Assembly: GCF_001544615.1 (NCBI RefSeq)
Contig: NZ_FCNV02000001.1
Coordinates: forward strand, 62,001-126,000
DNA length: 64,000 nucleotides
Origin: Caballeronia concitans
Lineage (GTDB): Bacteria; Pseudomonadota; Gammaproteobacteria; Burkholderiales; Burkholderiaceae
Direction of reading: 5' to 3'
This document shows positions 1 to 9,362 of the stretch, piece after piece (the stretch's first letter is position 1; each line of letters starts with the position of its first letter). Both the position numbers and the translations under genes were made by a program. Below the pieces are notes generated by a model. It saw only the letters and a program-made list of their open reading frames with translations. It did not search any database and was not told the DNA's origin.

Positions 1-557
1 GCTGCAAAGAAAGTAACCAAAGAAAGCAGCTTTTCGGGCCCGAAGCACTGACTGCGTGATCACTCCGTAGAACCAGATTGGCACTCAGCTTGACACAGCC
101 CTGAATCACCTTCCGCGCCCGCTGAGCGCCACCCCATGCGAGCCCCCGGGCTCGACAACACCGTCGGTACGTGACGCGCCGCGCGACAGCGCAAACTTCA
201 AAGACAGTCACTCGCCACCGCTAAACCCTACTCGTGGGTGATCTGCGCGTGGCTTGTAGTTGTAGTTTGCAGTTCGTGGTTTGCGTTTGTGCTTGTGGCT
301 ATCGTGTGCGGTTTTTATTTCTACGTGTGCGGCAGTGCCCGATGGTGTTGACGAGCCCGGGGGCTCGCATGGGGTGGCGCTCAGCGGGCGTGGAAGGTAA
401 TTCAAGGTTGATTCAAGCTGAGTGCCAACGTCGTTCTACGGAGTGCTCCGTCAAAACTGACTGCGGGCGAAAAAGCTGCTTTCTTTGGTTACTTTCTTTG
501 CAGCAGCAAAGAAAGTGACCCCCGCCCCGGGGAGGGGCGAGCTAATAGACCGACGCG
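1..557. repeat. Palindromic repeat element, copy 1 (left end truncated by window)
   Basis: The left arm (1 to about 168) and right arm (about 340-557) are inverted copies of one another around an unshared core of about 170 nt. Each arm carries an 11-bp stem ACTTTCTTTGC with loop TGCT (only its right half is in the left arm here), the conserved block CACTCCGTAGAA, a GAGCCCCCGGGCTC palindrome, and, in the right arm, the outer end GGTCTATT. The copy starts about 30 nt beyond the cca stop. The small reading frames in it are by-products of the repeat. Seen directly; function unknown. Confidence 0.85.
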
Positions 558-587
558 AATAAACGAAGAAACGAAGAAACAGAAAGA

Positions 588-1829
588 TTAAGAAGCACCA
601 AAAACAGCGTCGTGCACGGCCGCAACCCGTGCCTCATGTACAGCATCCTTGATGCGAGAAGGCTGAGAAGCAAACCGCTGTGCAACAGCCCCCGCATCGA
701 CTGAACGTGCAGCAACGAGTGCAACCCGTAACCGCTCAGCCTGCGGATAAGGCTGCTCCTCGAGCCCGAGCCGCCCGCGTATATCCGCCAGACAGGCCTG
801 CAACGCCTCCGCAAACCGCGCCGGCTTACGCAACGCATCGGATCGTTCGAACAAGCGCACGAGCGCCGCCGCGCTCATATCCATCACGCGATGAATATTC
901 CCATGCTCACGCGCGACGAGCATCGCCAGATCGCGACACTCGTTCGGCACGCGCAACCGCTCAGACAAAGGCTTGAGCAAATCCAGACTTCGCCCCTCAT
1001 GCCCGATATGCCGCGGCAAAACATCGTCCGGCGTCGTCGCCTTGCCGAGATCGTGCGTCAGCGCCGCGAACCGCACCGGCAACGCGAAACCCTGCGACGC
1101 CGCATAGTCGAGCACCATCATCACGTGCACGCCCGTATCCACTTCCGGATGGTAATCGGCACGCTGCGGCACGCCCCACAACGCATCCACCTCGGGAAGA
1201 ATCCGCGCCAGCGCGCCGCAGCCACGCAACACCTCGAACATGCGCGACGGCTTCTTCTCCATCAGCCCGCGCGATACTTCCTGCCACACACGCTCGGGCA
1301 CGAGCGCATCGACCTCGCCCGCTTCGACCATCTTCTTCATCAACGCCTCGGTCTCCGACGCGACGCGAAAATCCGCAAAACGCGCCGCGAATCGCGCCAG
1401 CCGAAGAATGCGCACCGGATCCTCGATGAACGCATCGCCCACATGCCGGAACAACCTGTTCGCGAGATCGGACTGGCCGTCGTACGGATCGATCACCGGA
1501 CCCGTCAGCTCGCCCGCCGGATTCACCTCGCGCGCCATCGCGTTGATCGTGAGATCGCGCCGCGCCAGATCCTCTTCGAGCGTCACGTCCGGCGAATAAT
1601 AGAACTGGAAGCCGTGATAGCCCGCCGCCGTCTTGCGCTCCGTGCGCGCGAGCGCGTATTCCTCGTGCGTCTGCGGATGCAGGAACACCGGAAAATCCTT
1701 TCCCACCGGCCGATACCCCTGCGCCACCATCTGCTCGGGCGTCGCGCCCACGACCACGTAATCGCGGTCCACCACCGGCATGCCGAGCAACTCGTCGCGG
1801 ATCGCGCCGCCTACCGCGTAGATATTCAT
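588..1829 (-). CDS. cca: Multifunctional CCA-adding tRNA nucleotidyltransferase
   Basis: Adds or repairs the 3' CCA end of tRNAs from CTP and ATP. The 413-residue protein matches the length of the long bacterial form. The nucleotidyltransferase head shows GGAIRDELLG at 7-16 and the metal-binding DRD at 21-23, then RRDLTINAMA at 90-99 and RILRLARFAARF at 140-151. An HD phosphohydrolase domain follows, with THD at 258-260, as in E. coli Cca. I chose ATG 1829 because MNIYAVGG is the family N-terminus and it overlaps the gst stop by 4 bp; an in-frame start 33 nt upstream would only add a tail. Last gene of the slt-gst-cca run. Confidence 0.96.
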   Translation of the reverse strand: MNIYAVGGAIRDELLGMPVVDRDYVVVGATPEQMVAQGYRPVGKDFPVFLHPQTHEEYALARTERKTAAGYHGFQFYYSPDVTLEEDLARRDLTINAMAREVNPAGELTGPVIDPYDGQSDLANRLFRHVGDAFIEDPVRILRLARFAARFADFRVASETEALMKKMVEAGEVDALVPERVWQEVSRGLMEKKPSRMFEVLRGCGALARILPEVDALWGVPQRADYHPEVDTGVHVMMVLDYAASQGFALPVRFAALTHDLGKATTPDDVLPRHIGHEGRSLDLLKPLSERLRVPNECRDLAMLVAREHGNIHRVMDMSAAALVRLFERSDALRKPARFAEALQACLADIRGRLGLEEQPYPQAERLRVALVAARSVDAGAVAQRFASQPSRIKDAVHEARVAAVHDAVFGAS

Positions 1830-2449
1830 CGCGCGCTTTCCTTGCGGGCATCGTCGATCCACGCAGTCACCGCCGGCAGTTGCGTCATCCGGTTCGCATA
1901 CGCGCGCGATGTCTCGCTCAACGCCGGCTCATACGAGTTGAAGCGCATGACGACAGGCGCATACATCGCGTCCGCGATGCAGAAATCGCCGAACAGAAAC
2001 GGCCCGTCCGATTGCGCGAGACAGTCGGTCCATATCGCGTCGATGCGCGCAATGTCGAACAGCGCCGCCGGCGTCGCGCCGATGCCCGGCGCATGCGTCG
2101 CAATCTGCATCGGCATGTTCTGGCGCAGGTCCGCGAAGCCCGCGTGCATCTCCGCGCTGATGCTCCGTGCGCGCGCGCGGGCGGCGGCGTCGCGCGGCCA
2201 CATCGCGTGTTGCGGATGAAGTTCCGCGAGCGTCTCCATGATCGCGAGCGATTCCCACACGGCGTCGCCCGCATCGGTGACGAGGCACGGCACCTTGCCG
2301 GACGGCGTCACGTCGAGAATCTTCGCTTTCGTGTCGGGCTGGCCGAGGCGGATCAGCGTCTCGTCGAACGCAATGCCGAAGTGCCTGAGCAGCACCCACG
2401 GACGCATCGACCAGGAGGAAGAATTCTTGTCACCGATAACGAGTTTCAT
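1826..2449 (-). CDS. Glutathione S-transferase family protein
   Basis: A 207-residue cytosolic GST-type protein. The N-terminal thioredoxin fold contains NSSSWSMRPW (probable active-site Ser), the cis-proline loop GKVPCLV and the glutathione-contacting ES pair in WESLAIMETLAE; an all-helical C-terminal domain follows. The start at 2449 gives the family N-terminus MKLVIGDKNSSSW and drops a five-residue extension. It overlaps cca by ATGA and starts 11 bp after the NDUFA9-like stop, so it is probably co-transcribed and translationally coupled to cca. Substrate cannot be told from sequence; stress detoxification is the default inference. Confidence 0.9.
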   Translation of the reverse strand: MKLVIGDKNSSSWSMRPWVLLRHFGIAFDETLIRLGQPDTKAKILDVTPSGKVPCLVTDAGDAVWESLAIMETLAELHPQHAMWPRDAAARARARSISAEMHAGFADLRQNMPMQIATHAPGIGATPAALFDIARIDAIWTDCLAQSDGPFLFGDFCIADAMYAPVVMRFNSYEPALSETSRAYANRMTQLPAVTAWIDDARKESAR

Positions 2450-2460
2450 GCGATAGAGGA

Positions 2461-3417
2461 TCAACGGTGCGCCGTGGCGCGGAAGGTATTGAAGCGCGAG
2501 CGTGGCGTATTGCCGGTGAGATACAGCGGTGCGATGGCCTCGATGCTCGCCGGCTCGCCGATATCCAGTTCCGGCGCAAGCGGGCCGCTCGCGATGCTCG
2601 GCGTCTTCATCGAATCGAGATTGTCGCGCGACATCATCGGTTCGCCCGGCGCCATTTCAAGCGTCATCGCCTGAAGGCGGCCGAGGCTCTCCGGCAGCTT
2701 GACGATGCGCGCCCGCCGCCCGATCGTCGCGCCCGCGAAGCGCACGAGTTCCGCGAGCGTATAGACGCCCGGTCCCGCGAGTTCGTAGGTCATGCCGTTG
2801 GCGGCATCGAGATCCAGCACGTTGACGATGGCCTTCGCGACATCGCCGACGAAAACGGGCTGGAACTGCGCATCCGCGCAGGCGAGCGGGATCACCGGGA
2901 AAATGCGTTGAAGGAACGCGAACTGGTTGAGCAGGTTGTCCTCGGGGCCGAACACGACGGAGCTGCGGAAAATCGTCCAGTCGAGACCCGACTCGCGGAT
3001 GTGCTTCTCGCCATCGCCCTTCGAGCGCAGATACATGCTCGGGCCGTCGGGATCGGCGCCGATCGCGCTCATGTGGATCAGCCGCCGCACGCCCTTCGCC
3101 TCGCACGCAGCCGCGATCTTGCGCGGCAACTCGACGTGCGCCCGCGCGAACTCCGGGCCGTACGGGTCGCCGCGGCTTCCCTGCAGCACGCCTACGAGGT
3201 TGATCACCGCATCCGCTTCCGCGATGAACGCGGCGAGCTTGATGGGATCGTGCACATCGGTTTCGATGACATCGACGGGAAGCAGCGTCAGATGCGCCGC
3301 GTTCACGCGCCGCCGCGTCGCGATCCGAACGTTCTTGCCGAGATCGACGAGCGCGTTGACGAGATGGCTGCCGATGAAGCCGGAGCCGCCGATGAGCGCT
3401 ACGTTTTGATGTCGCAT
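2461..3417 (-). CDS. Complex I NDUFA9-subunit-like NAD(P)-binding epimerase family protein
   Basis: A 318-residue atypical short-chain dehydrogenase with an N-terminal Rossmann motif GGSGFIGSH (about 10-18), then TRR, DVHD and NLVGVL blocks typical of the NDUFA9/NmrA-like branch. The usual SDR YxxxK is replaced by SKGDGEKHIRESGLDWTI, as in NDUFA9-like proteins, which bind nucleotide but need not catalyse. The gene lies 126 bp downstream of slt and 11 bp before gst on the same strand. In related genomes such proteins are annotated as NADH dehydrogenase-like epimerases; the function is inferred, not shown. Confidence 0.85.
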   Translation of the reverse strand: MRHQNVALIGGSGFIGSHLVNALVDLGKNVRIATRRRVNAAHLTLLPVDVIETDVHDPIKLAAFIAEADAVINLVGVLQGSRGDPYGPEFARAHVELPRKIAAACEAKGVRRLIHMSAIGADPDGPSMYLRSKGDGEKHIRESGLDWTIFRSSVVFGPEDNLLNQFAFLQRIFPVIPLACADAQFQPVFVGDVAKAIVNVLDLDAANGMTYELAGPGVYTLAELVRFAGATIGRRARIVKLPESLGRLQAMTLEMAPGEPMMSRDNLDSMKTPSIASGPLAPELDIGEPASIEAIAPLYLTGNTPRSRFNTFRATAHR

Positions 3418-3543
3418 GTTCGCCTCTTGGATGTGGCGGCTTGCCGGTTGCGGCTGACGAATGCGGGGCTTGAAAGCAGATGCGAAGACGAGCCGCCGCG
3501 CGTGTCCGAAATCATGGAAACGCGCGGCGTCGTGTGTATGCGC

Positions 3544-5511
3544 TTACGGCGCGATATAACCCAGCCGCGCCTTCAGCGATTGCGGACGTCCTTCGAACAG
3601 CGCTGCGTAATACACGGTGTTCGACAGCACGTTCTTCACGTAATCGCGCGTCTCGGAAAACGGAATGGTTTCAGCAAAAACCGCGCCCTCGACCGGCGCG
3701 CGCAAATCCTGCCGCCATTGTTTCGGCCGGCCGGGACCGGCGTTGTAGCCAGCGGTGGCGAGCACGGGCGAGTTGTCGAATTGATTGTAGATCATCGACA
3801 GGTAATTCGTGCCGAGCAGGATGTTCGTGTTGATGTCGTTCATCTGCGCGCGCGACACCGTCCCGAGACCGATCTTTTTCGCCACGAGTTGCGCCGTGCC
3901 GGGCATCAGTTGCATGAGGCCGCCCGCGCCGACTTCCGAACGCGCATTGATGATGAAGCGCGATTCCTGGCGGATCAGCCCGTACGCCCATTCGATATCG
4001 AGCCCGGTGGTCTGCGCATCGCGCTCGACGATATCGCGGAACGGCGAGAGATAGCGCAGCGAAAAGTCGTGCTCGCTCTTGGTCTTGTCGGCGGTATTGA
4101 CGGTGCGGTCGAACAGTTCGATGCGCTTTGCATACTGCGCGGCGGCGAGCAGTTGACGGTCCGTCATCGTACGAAGCGGCCAGTTCCATTCGCGATTGCC
4201 TTCCAGCCGCATGTTGAGCGCATAGAAACGCTGCGACAGCGAGAAGCCCGGCACCGACTGCATCTGCGCGATCTCGGCGTCGGACACGGTCGTGCGCGGC
4301 GGCACCGTGATCTTCTGCCCGAGTTCTTCCAGCGCGAGCTGGCCGTAGAAGTTGTATTGATCCGCGATGCTCTGGAATTCCTGATTCGCCGTGGCCGTGT
4401 CGCCGGCCTGCTTCACGGCGCGCGCGTGCCAGTATGTCCACGAAGGCTGGCTGCGCAGCGTCGGCGGCATCTGTTCGATGGACCAGCGCACCATGTTCCA
4501 GTCGCCCGCGAGCAGCGCGCTGCGCGTGCGCCATTCGTACGCGGGGTTCGACAACTGCGCATTCGCCGACAGCCGATACCAGTCCGCCGCCGCCGGCATG
4601 CGCTTCAACGCCGCCTGATAGCCGATGGTCCCCCAGCCGATCGCGCGTTCGGCGGGCGTCAGGCCCGGCGCGACGGAACTGAACGTGGCCGCGGCCATCG
4701 CCGGATCGTTGCGCGCGAGGCGCGTGACGGCGAGCAGCGTCAGCTGATGCGCCGGCGTGTTCGGCATGACGCCGCGCGCGAGATAAAGCGGCGGCTTGTT
4801 GACGGCGTTATCGAGCAGCTCGGGCTTCGGCTGTTCCTGGCCGAGCGCTTCGACGATATTCGCGCCGGTCGTCGTGTAGTTCTGTTCGTAGGCGAGGCGG
4901 ATCTGCTGCCAAATGTCGTCGCTCGTGAACTGGGCGGACTCCGCCAGCGCGCCGATCAGATCGACGCAGCCGTCGCCGTACCATTTCGGATCGACGAGCA
5001 GCGCGCGCGATGCCTCCGCCACATTCTCGCCGCGCGACATGCGTGCTTCGAGCGCATAGCACTTGACCTGCGTGTCGTCGTTCAGCACGAAACGGGCATA
5101 TTGCTGCTCGAAGTTCTTCCAGTCGTGACGGCCGCCGAGCACCACGAGATAGTCGTTGCGCATGCGATCCGCGATGGCCTGGCCGTCGTAGCGCTGCAGG
5201 AACGAGAGCACGGGCGCATCGGGCGCGTCGGGGCGTGCGTGGCCTTGCGCATCGAAGAGTTGCGGCTTGATCGTGAAATATTCGATATAGCCCGGCGCCG
5301 GATAATTCGGAATCTGCGAGGCGAGTTGCGCGGCGCGGCCCGCGTCGTTCGCACGCGATGCCTCGCGCAGTTGCATGAAAATGCGGTCGTCGGAGGACGG
5401 GGAAAAGTCGGCGTCGGGAGGCACGGCCGTCGCGGTTCCGCATGCGACGAGCGTCGCGGCTGCAAGGGCGTAACCGGCCGCGAGATATACTCGGTTGAGG
5501 CGTTTTGACAT
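3544..5511 (-). CDS. slt: Soluble lytic murein transglycosylase (lipoprotein)
   Basis: Cleaves the MurNAc-GlcNAc bond of peptidoglycan to 1,6-anhydro products in the periplasm. The protein has 655 residues: a signal peptide ending in lipobox LVAC, a long helical superhelix (U/L domain) and a C-terminal SLT domain with IRQESRF (catalytic Glu), GAGGLMQLMPGTA and AGYNAGPGRPKQW. The start at 5511 places the signal peptide at the N-terminus; an upstream in-frame start would add 30 residues without a signal sequence. It is divergent from the cyclo-ligase gene, and the two start regions abut or overlap. Probably the first gene of the run ending in cca. Confidence 0.93.
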   Translation of the reverse strand: MSKRLNRVYLAAGYALAAATLVACGTATAVPPDADFSPSSDDRIFMQLREASRANDAGRAAQLASQIPNYPAPGYIEYFTIKPQLFDAQGHARPDAPDAPVLSFLQRYDGQAIADRMRNDYLVVLGGRHDWKNFEQQYARFVLNDDTQVKCYALEARMSRGENVAEASRALLVDPKWYGDGCVDLIGALAESAQFTSDDIWQQIRLAYEQNYTTTGANIVEALGQEQPKPELLDNAVNKPPLYLARGVMPNTPAHQLTLLAVTRLARNDPAMAAATFSSVAPGLTPAERAIGWGTIGYQAALKRMPAAADWYRLSANAQLSNPAYEWRTRSALLAGDWNMVRWSIEQMPPTLRSQPSWTYWHARAVKQAGDTATANQEFQSIADQYNFYGQLALEELGQKITVPPRTTVSDAEIAQMQSVPGFSLSQRFYALNMRLEGNREWNWPLRTMTDRQLLAAAQYAKRIELFDRTVNTADKTKSEHDFSLRYLSPFRDIVERDAQTTGLDIEWAYGLIRQESRFIINARSEVGAGGLMQLMPGTAQLVAKKIGLGTVSRAQMNDINTNILLGTNYLSMIYNQFDNSPVLATAGYNAGPGRPKQWRQDLRAPVEGAVFAETIPFSETRDYVKNVLSNTVYYAALFEGRPQSLKARLGYIAP

Positions 5512-6146
5512 CGTTATTACTGGAGCGCGAGGTGGTCCAAAGATCGGTCCAAAGCATAGCACGCAACGTTTGCGCAGAACCCAAAAGCGCCCTTCGCGCA
5601 ACGCTGCTCGCCGAGCGCGAAGCGCAGAGCGAACACGCGTCGCGCGCGCGCACGGACGCGGCGCTCGCCGAACGGCTTCGCGCGGTGCTGGAAGAACGCG
5701 CGGTCAGATGCATCGGCTTCTATTGGCCGGTGGCGGGCGAATTCGACGCGCGCGCCGTTTTGACCGAATGGCTCGCATCGAAAGATGCAACCGATGCACG
5801 CGAAGCCGCGCTGCCGGTCGTCGTGCAGCCCCACGCGCCGATGGTCTTCCACGCCTGGCGCGCCGACTCGCCGATGAAATCCGGCCGCTATCGCATTCCC
5901 GTGCCGGAGGAAGAACGCGTCGTGGTGCCGGATCTGCTGCTGGTGCCGTGCGTCGGTTTCGATGCGGACCGCTTCCGGCTGGGCTACGGCGGCGGCTATT
6001 TCGACCGCACGCTCGCCGCGTGGCCCGCTGCGCGCAAGCCTGTGACCATCGGCATTGCGTATGAAGCGGGCCGGCTCGACGCGTTGCCGCGCGAATCGCA
6101 CGATATGCCGCTCGATGCGATCGTCACCGAAGCCGCGCTTTACTGA
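5505..6146 (+). CDS. 5-formyltetrahydrofolate cyclo-ligase
   Basis: ATP-dependent conversion of 5-formyl-THF to 5,10-methenyl-THF (folate one-carbon pool). Family blocks are KSALRATLLAERE near the N-terminus, YWPVAGEFD, KSGRYRIPVP, and the C-terminal signature DLLLVPCVGFD with RLGYGGGYFDRTL. The N-terminus is uncertain: the longest frame begins with TTG at 5505, giving 213 residues and overlapping the slt start region, while GTG at 5532 would give 204. No ATG lies upstream of the conserved KSALR block. Gene ends 10 bp from the convergent MarR-type gene. Confidence 0.9.
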   Translation: MTSLLLEREVVQRSVQSIARNVCAEPKSALRATLLAEREAQSEHASRARTDAALAERLRAVLEERAVRCIGFYWPVAGEFDARAVLTEWLASKDATDAREAALPVVVQPHAPMVFHAWRADSPMKSGRYRIPVPEEERVVVPDLLLVPCVGFDADRFRLGYGGGYFDRTLAAWPAARKPVTIGIAYEAGRLDALPRESHDMPLDAIVTEAALY

Positions 6147-6156
6147 GAACGCGCGC

Positions 6157-6669
6157 TCAAAGCGATGCCGCCGCGCGCGCGGCGGTGTCGTAGAGGCCGG
6201 ATGCGTTGCGCATCAATTGCGCGGCCTCGCCGATCTGCTCGTTGGTGAGTCCGCTTTCCCGCAGCGCCGAAATCAGGCAGCTCTCGCGCACTTCGCGATA
6301 CTTGCCGCACAGCTCGCGTCCCGCCGGCGTCGCCGAGAAGAACACTTCCTTGCCGGTCTTTTCGCTCGTCACATAGCCGCGCGCGACGAGTTTCTTGAGC
6401 GCATATGTGGCAACGTGGGTGTCCTCGATATTGAGCACGAAGCAGATGTCCGCGAGCTTCTTCTTGCGGTCGCGGTGATTCACGTGATGCAGCAGCGACA
6501 CTTCCACCGCCGTCATGTCCTTCGCGCCGGCGGCGGACATGCAGCGCACCATCCATCGATTAAACGCGTTGCTCGCCATGATGAGCGCGTACTCGAATTC
6601 GGACAGTTCCGCGCTGGTTTCGGAGACGAGATGTTCGGACGACACGATCTTGGTAGGGTGACGCGACAT
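6157..6669 (-). CDS. MarR-type winged-helix DNA-binding protein
   Basis: A 170-residue regulator with a winged-helix core: TAVEVSLLHHVNHRDRKKKL, then LNIEDTHVATYALKKLVARG (recognition helix region), then the wing YVTSEKTGKEVFFSATPAG. I chose ATG 6669 because the upstream in-frame extension is low-complexity and runs into the AT-rich promoter gap. It is divergent from pxpB across 191 bp, suggesting it controls the 5-oxoprolinase genes, its own gene, or both. Its ligand is unknown; 5-oxoproline would be a natural guess from context only. Confidence 0.85.
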   Translation of the reverse strand: MSRHPTKIVSSEHLVSETSAELSEFEYALIMASNAFNRWMVRCMSAAGAKDMTAVEVSLLHHVNHRDRKKKLADICFVLNIEDTHVATYALKKLVARGYVTSEKTGKEVFFSATPAGRELCGKYREVRESCLISALRESGLTNEQIGEAAQLMRNASGLYDTAARAAASL

Positions 6670-6739
6670 GGCGATGACCGTAGGAAAGTGCGCCGGAGTG
6701 TAGCGCAGCGCCCTTTCCGCCCGCCACGCACGCGTTTTT

Positions 6740-6810
6740 ACGACACTCCAGACAAACGCGAATAGATAATTTCTTGATAATTTATTGACAATGTACCATC
6801 GTTGACACGA
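6740..6810. promoter_or_regulatory. AT-rich divergent promoter/operator region of the pxp cluster
   Basis: In otherwise GC-rich DNA this stretch holds two GATAATTT copies 11 bp apart (6765-6772 and 6776-6783), followed by the palindrome ATTGACAAT (6784-6792), which contains a TTGACA hexamer. One-turn spacing of repeats next to a divergent MarR-type gene suggests regulator binding. No well-spaced -10 partner could be assigned with confidence. Confidence 0.45.
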
Positions 6811-6860
6811 CGCAGCGAACCGCATTTTGCGCGCGCCGTGAAGAGGCAAGACCTGGAACC

Positions 6861-7514
6861 ATGACCACACCCCGTATCCATCCGCTCGGCGATTGCGCGC
6901 TCGTTTGCGACGTCGCGCCGCCCGCCACCATCGAATGTCAGCGCCGCATCTGGGCGCTGGCCGAACACGCGCGCCTGATGCCGCAGGTCGTCGAAGTGGT
7001 GCCCGGCATGAACAATCTCACGATCGTCTTCGACCCGCTCGAAGCCGATTACGAAGCCCTCGCCGCGCAGCTCGAAGCGGCCTGGAACGCCGTCGCCGGC
7101 GCCGATGAGCCCGGCGCGGAAATCGAAATTCCCGTGCGCTACGGCGGCGAGGACGGCCCCGATCTCGCGGAACTGGCGAAGCACGCGGGCCTTTCCGTCG
7201 ACGAAGTGGTGAAGCGTCACACCGCAGCCGAATACATCGTGTTCTTTCTCGGCTTCCAGCCGGGCTTCGCGTACTTGGGCGGCCTCGATCCCGCGCTGCA
7301 CATGCCGCGCCGCCGCGAACCGCGCCTCGAAGTGCCGGCGGGATCGGTGGGAATCGGCGGGGCGCAGACGGGCATTTATCCGGCTGCATCGCCCGGAGGA
7401 TGGCAACTGCTCGGCCGCACCGAACTCAAGCTCTTCGATCCGTCGCGCAATCCGCCGACGCTGATGCAGCCCGGCGACCGCGTGCGCTTCACGGCGCTGG
7501 AGGTGCGCGCATGA
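6861..7514 (+). CDS. pxpB: 5-oxoprolinase subunit PxpB
   Basis: Subunit of the ATP-dependent PxpABC 5-oxoprolinase, which opens 5-oxo-L-proline to glutamate. The 217-residue protein shows the family N-terminus HPLGDCALVCD, VVEVVPGMNNLTIVFD, the central EYIVFFLGFQPGFAYLGGLD block, and the C-terminal RREPRLEVPAGSVGIGGAQTGIYP stretch (broken here only by family variation). It overlaps pxpC by ATGA, implying translational coupling. First gene of pxpB-pxpC-pxpA and divergent from the MarR-type gene. Confidence 0.95.
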   Translation: MTTPRIHPLGDCALVCDVAPPATIECQRRIWALAEHARLMPQVVEVVPGMNNLTIVFDPLEADYEALAAQLEAAWNAVAGADEPGAEIEIPVRYGGEDGPDLAELAKHAGLSVDEVVKRHTAAEYIVFFLGFQPGFAYLGGLDPALHMPRRREPRLEVPAGSVGIGGAQTGIYPAASPGGWQLLGRTELKLFDPSRNPPTLMQPGDRVRFTALEVRA

Positions 7515-8542
7515 TCGACGTGATTCGCGCGGGCGTGCTATCCACGGTGCAGGATCTGGGCCGCCACGGGTATCGGCATCTCGGTGTCAGCTCGGGCGGT
7601 GCGCTCGATGCGCTGTCGCTCGAAATCGGCAATCGCATCGTCGGCAACAGGCCGGATGCGGCGGGCATCGAAGTGACGTTCGGGCCGACCGTGCTGCGCT
7701 TCAAGCGCGCGACGCGCATCGCCATCACGGGCACCGACTTCGGCGCGACGCTCGACGACGAGGCGATCTATTCGTGGTGGAGCGTGCCGGTGCGCGCCGG
7801 CCAGGAACTGACGTTGCGCGCGGCCAAGCGCGGCATGCGCTGCTATGTGTGCATCGCGGGCGGCATCGACGTCCTGCCGATGCTCGGCTCGCGCAGCACC
7901 GACCTCGGTGCGTGCTTCGGCGGCCTGGGCGGGCGCGCGCTGCGCGACGGCGACCGCTTGCCGGTGGGCGTGCCGCAGCCGCACAAGGGCATTGCGTTTT
8001 CGCCGGAAGAACCGGCGTTCGGCGTGAAGGCGCCTGCGTGGTGCAAGTTCGTGCTCGTCGACGAACCCGTGCGCCGCGGACGCCACGCGCCCGGTCTCGC
8101 GTGGGCGGTGCCGATCCGCGTGCTGCGCGGCCCGGAGTATGCGAGCTTCAGCGACAAGGCGCATCAGGACTTCTGGAACGAAGAATGGACGATCACGCCG
8201 AACAGCAACCGCATGGGCTTCAGGCTCGCGGGCACGGCGCTCGAGCGCACCGACCGGACCGAACTGCTGTCGCACGCGGTGCTGCCGGGGACCATTCAGG
8301 TTCCGCCGAACGGCCAGCCGATCATCCTGATGGGCGACGCCCAGACCACGGGCGGCTATCCGAAGATCGGCGCGGTGATTCGCGCGGACCTGTGGAAGCT
8401 CGCGCAGGTGCGATTGAACGGCGGTGTGCGCTTCATCGAGACATCGGTGGAGGAAGCGCGCCGGGCGCTCGCGGAAGAACGCCAGTACGTGAGCCAGGTG
8501 GAAACGGCCATCGCGATGCACGAGGAACGCATCGCGCGATAA
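7511..8542 (+). CDS. pxpC: 5-oxoprolinase subunit PxpC
   Basis: Partner of PxpB, from the biotin-dependent carboxyltransferase-like/allophanate hydrolase subunit 2 family. The 343-residue protein starts MIDVIRAGVLSTVQDLGRHG and shows DALSLEIGNRIVGN, the YVCIAGGIDV block, GSRSTD, NSNRMGFRLAG and GQPIILMGDAQTTGGYPK, all family hallmarks. ATG 7511 overlaps the pxpB stop by 4 bp; an in-frame start at 7400 lies inside pxpB and is rejected. Confidence 0.95.
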   Translation: MIDVIRAGVLSTVQDLGRHGYRHLGVSSGGALDALSLEIGNRIVGNRPDAAGIEVTFGPTVLRFKRATRIAITGTDFGATLDDEAIYSWWSVPVRAGQELTLRAAKRGMRCYVCIAGGIDVLPMLGSRSTDLGACFGGLGGRALRDGDRLPVGVPQPHKGIAFSPEEPAFGVKAPAWCKFVLVDEPVRRGRHAPGLAWAVPIRVLRGPEYASFSDKAHQDFWNEEWTITPNSNRMGFRLAGTALERTDRTELLSHAVLPGTIQVPPNGQPIILMGDAQTTGGYPKIGAVIRADLWKLAQVRLNGGVRFIETSVEEARRALAEERQYVSQVETAIAMHEERIAR

Positions 8543-8596
8543 AGCGATAACAACACACGCTTCAGCTTCAAACCCAACGACTATTACGACGACATC

Positions 8597-9343
8597 ATGG
8601 AAATCGATCTCAACGCCGATCTCGGCGAAGGCTGCGGCTCAGACGAGGCGCTGCTCGATCTCGTCAGCTCCGCCAACATCGCGTGCGGCTGGCACGCGGG
8701 CGGCGCCACCGCGATGCGCGACTGCGTGCGCTGGGCGGTCCAAAAAGGCGTCGCCATCGGCGCGCATCCGAGCTTTCACGATCCCGAGAACTTCGGCCGC
8801 AAGGAAATGGACCTGCCGCCCGAGGAAATCTACGCGGGCGTGCTGTATCAGCTGGGCGCGCTCGCGGCGATCGCGAAGGCGGAAGGCGGGCGCATCGCGC
8901 ACGTGAAGCCGCACGGCGCGCTGTACAACCAGGCGGCGAGAACGCCGCACATCGCCGATGCGATCGTCGCCGCCGTGCGCGACTTCGATTCTTCGCTGCT
9001 CGTGTTCGGTCTCGCGAACAGCGGTCTCGTCGATGCCGCGAAGCGCGCGGGCCTCGGCGCCATCGAGGAAGTATTCGCGGATCGCGGCTATCGCGCCGAT
9101 GGTTCGCTCGTGCCGCGCAAGGAACCGGGCGCGCTGCTCGACGACGAAGACGCCGTGCTCGACCGCACGCTTTCGATGGTGCGCGAGCAGCGCGTGCAGG
9201 CCGTGTCGGGCGAATGGGTGCCGCTCAACGCGCAGACCATCTGCCTGCACGGCGACGGCGAGCATGCGCTGGCGTTCGCGCGGCGCATTCGTGGCGCACT
9301 GGCCGATGCGGGCATCGGCGTGCGCGCCGCCCGCGCTGCCTGA
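8597..9343 (+). CDS. pxpA: 5-oxoprolinase subunit PxpA (LamB/YcsF family)
   Basis: Third subunit of the ATP-dependent 5-oxoprolinase. The 248-residue protein begins [13 protein letters not shown] and contains [43 protein letters not shown] and [16 protein letters not shown], all strongly conserved in YcsF/PxpA. It starts 54 bp after pxpC and is followed by an intrinsic terminator at 9363, so pxpBCA looks like one transcription unit. Confidence 0.95.
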   Translation: MEIDLNADLGEGCGSDEALLDLVSSANIACGWHAGGATAMRDCVRWAVQKGVAIGAHPSFHDPENFGRKEMDLPPEEIYAGVLYQLGALAAIAKAEGGRIAHVKPHGALYNQAARTPHIADAIVAAVRDFDSSLLVFGLANSGLVDAAKRAGLGAIEEVFADRGYRADGSLVPRKEPGALLDDEDAVLDRTLSMVREQRVQAVSGEWVPLNAQTICLHGDGEHALAFARRIRGALADAGIGVRAARAA

Positions 9344-9362
9344 ACGCTGCAACGAAGCATTG

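Noticed and set aside
2467-5508. Very long plus-strand reading frame (1013 codons) opposite NDUFA9-like and slt genes
   Set aside because: Arg/His-rich antisense frame typical of high-GC coding DNA; the minus-strand genes have clear families.
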